Origin: Selenomonadaceae bacterium
GTDB lineage: Bacteria > Bacillota > Negativicutes > Selenomonadales > Selenomonadaceae
Length of the DNA: 6,721 bases
Direction: 5' to 3'
Assembly: GCA_017529085.1 (NCBI GenBank)
Contig: JAFXOC010000272.1
Coordinates: 1-6,721, forward strand
The translations under genes and the position numbers were made by a program. Numbering within the stretch: position 1 is the first letter of the stretch; every line of letters starts with the position of its first letter. Below the pieces are notes generated by a model. That model had not been told where the DNA came from and made no database searches. It saw only the letters and a list, made by a program, of their open reading frames with translations. Shown here piece after piece: positions 5,990 to 6,721 of the stretch.

Positions 5990-6721
5990 TATTTGAAAGC
6001 CTGTCGGAGCGGCTTCAGACCGTATTTAAAAAATTCTTTCATTTTAATTATTCAAAAATAATCAATCTGGATTTATTTACTAAACCAAAAAAATTTTTAA
6101 AAATTTTTGATAATACAGAAAATGCAAAAAAATATAAAGAAAATTGCATTTTAATGACAAAAGAATTACTAACATTAGAAAAAATTTCTTCTAATATAAA
6201 ATATATAATTATTCCCGATAGCTATAATGAAGAAGATTTAATAAATAATAAAATTCAAACAGTTCCAATTATAATGATAGAAACCCTTACTTTTAATAAT
6301 ATTTTGGATAATACTTTTAAAAATCTACCTTTTGATGAACTTCAAGATATATATGCTTTCAGCTTGGAAAATGACGTATCTTCTTTAATTGAAATTCCAT
6401 ACGAAAAAATTCCTGAATTCTGTGAAAATCAAAGAGATATACTAATTGAAGTTTTAAATGAAGAGCCTAATTATGAAGCTAAAAATAATAATGATAATGA
6501 AGATGAAAATGATAAAGAAGAGCAAAATAATGAACCTTATTATGAAGAATTTAAAAATATTTTATGTGGAAATAAAATTAATACTATAGATAAAAAATTA
6601 ATTTTTAATAAATTGATATCTTTAATATGTAGAAGATTGGCAATTATAGTAAAAATGACTCAAAAAATCAAAATTCCTTACGATGATTTGAAAAAATTGG
6701 TTAAATTATTATTATATGAAA
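5986..6721 (+). CDS. ffh: Start of ffh (SRP54) running in frame into an unrelated AT-rich sequence; 3' end outside window
   Basis: The first 17 codons read MIFESLSERLQTVFKKF, which fits the N-terminus of bacterial Ffh, the SRP GTPase that targets membrane proteins (for example FEGLADRLQ... in Bacillus-type Ffh). The TTG start, SD and overlap with ylxM are all as expected for ffh. In normal Ffh the next residues are a basic RGKG-like segment and a conserved helix leading to VRLALLEADV. None of this appears. From about codon 15-17 the protein becomes Lys/Asn/Ile/Glu-rich and unrelated to Ffh. I translated the frame by hand: it stays open for all 245 codons to the window edge. No NG-domain GTPase motif is present. 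It is either an interrupted ffh, an in-frame insertion whose far side may resume ffh, or a chimeric join. Confidence is high for the ffh start and low that the fused product is real. Confidence 0.7.
   Translation, partial: MIFESLSERLQTVFKKFFHFNYSKIINLDLFTKPKKFLKIFDNTENAKKYKENCILMTKELLTLEKISSNIKYIIIPDSYNEEDLINNKIQTVPIIMIETLTFNNILDNTFKNLPFDELQDIYAFSLENDVSSLIEIPYEKIPEFCENQRDILIEVLNEEPNYEAKNNNDNEDENDKEEQNNEPYYEEFKNILCGNKINTIDKKLIFNKLISLICRRLAIIVKMTQKIKIPYDDLKKLVKLLLYE
6031..6721 (+). other. AT-rich foreign segment with an unidentified open reading frame
   Basis: Hand counting gives 132 G+C in 660 bases (20%) for 6061-6720, against about 42% over 5641-6000. The frame shared with ffh is open throughout. 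Codon use differs from the neighbours: Arg is only AGA, Ile is often ATA, Leu mostly TTA, and no CGN or GCG codon appears after the junction. The encoded sequence is rich in Lys, Asn, Ile and Glu, with an acidic low-complexity linker KNNNDNEDENDKEEQNN (residues 166-182 counted from the ffh start), flanked by predicted helical or mixed segments such as CGNKINTIDKKLIFNKL and KIPYDDLKKLVKLLLYE. The first in-frame ATG is at 6154 and lacks an SD, so the frame appears to enter from outside or from ffh. I do not recognise the protein; there are no transposase, integrase or intein motifs and no Trp. The source could be a low-GC bacterium, plasmid, phage or eukaryote. Confidence 0.75.

Noticed and set aside
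6121..6150. Inverted repeat AATGCAA/TTGCATT as a mobile-element end
   Set aside because: The 7-bp arms with a 16-base loop lie about 90 bases inside the AT-rich segment and are expected by chance at 20% GC.
6037..6721. Intein inserted in Ffh
   Set aside because: The insertion site is in the first helix rather than an active-site motif, the segment does not begin with Cys or Ser at the junction, and no intein splicing or homing-endonuclease blocks are seen.

Overview
The window looks like chromosomal DNA of a bacterium of moderate GC, most likely a Bacillota (Clostridia- or Negativicutes-like) lineage. The basis is a ylxM-ffh gene pair (ylxM is largely a Bacillota gene), strong purine-rich Shine-Dalgarno (SD) sites, repeated TTG starts, and a perfect sigma-70/sigma-A promoter (TTGACA, 17-base spacer, TATAAT). 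The lineage call is inference; no rRNA or tRNA is present to anchor it. Hand counts give about 42% GC around ylxM, against about 20% in the last 690 bases.

Layout. Bases 1-210 are the 3' end of guaA (GMP synthase). It converges with a PMCA-like Ca2+-transporting P-type ATPase on the minus strand (232-2901). A bidirectional terminator hairpin serves both genes, and the last ATPase codons and stop lie inside it. Upstream of the ATPase is a leader of about 140 bases carrying three short hairpin repeats. Next comes a perfect 15-bp terminator that ends a terD-family gene (minus strand, 3104-3682). A divergent intergenic region of 266 bases holds a candidate promoter for each direction and a large GC-rich palindrome. 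On the plus strand follow a membrane-anchored or exported SGNH/GDSL hydrolase with FnIII-like repeats (best start TTG at 3949, ending 5565), then ylxM (5651-5989). Overlapping ylxM by 4 bases is the start of ffh.

How the genes fit. The Ca2+-ATPase and the TerD-family protein (a Ca2+-binding fold) are adjacent on the same strand, which suggests a calcium or stress-handling neighbourhood, but a terminator separates them. ylxM-ffh is the usual signal-recognition-particle pair.

Main anomaly. Only about 15-17 codons of ffh are present. At about 6022-6040 the sequence changes abruptly to 20% GC DNA. The reading frame stays open from the ffh TTG start to the window edge (245 codons), but the protein no longer resembles Ffh and becomes a Lys/Asn/Glu/Ile-rich unknown protein with no start codon of its own that I trust. 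This is either an insertion that interrupts or tags an essential gene, or a chimeric assembly join. The sequence alone cannot decide between them.
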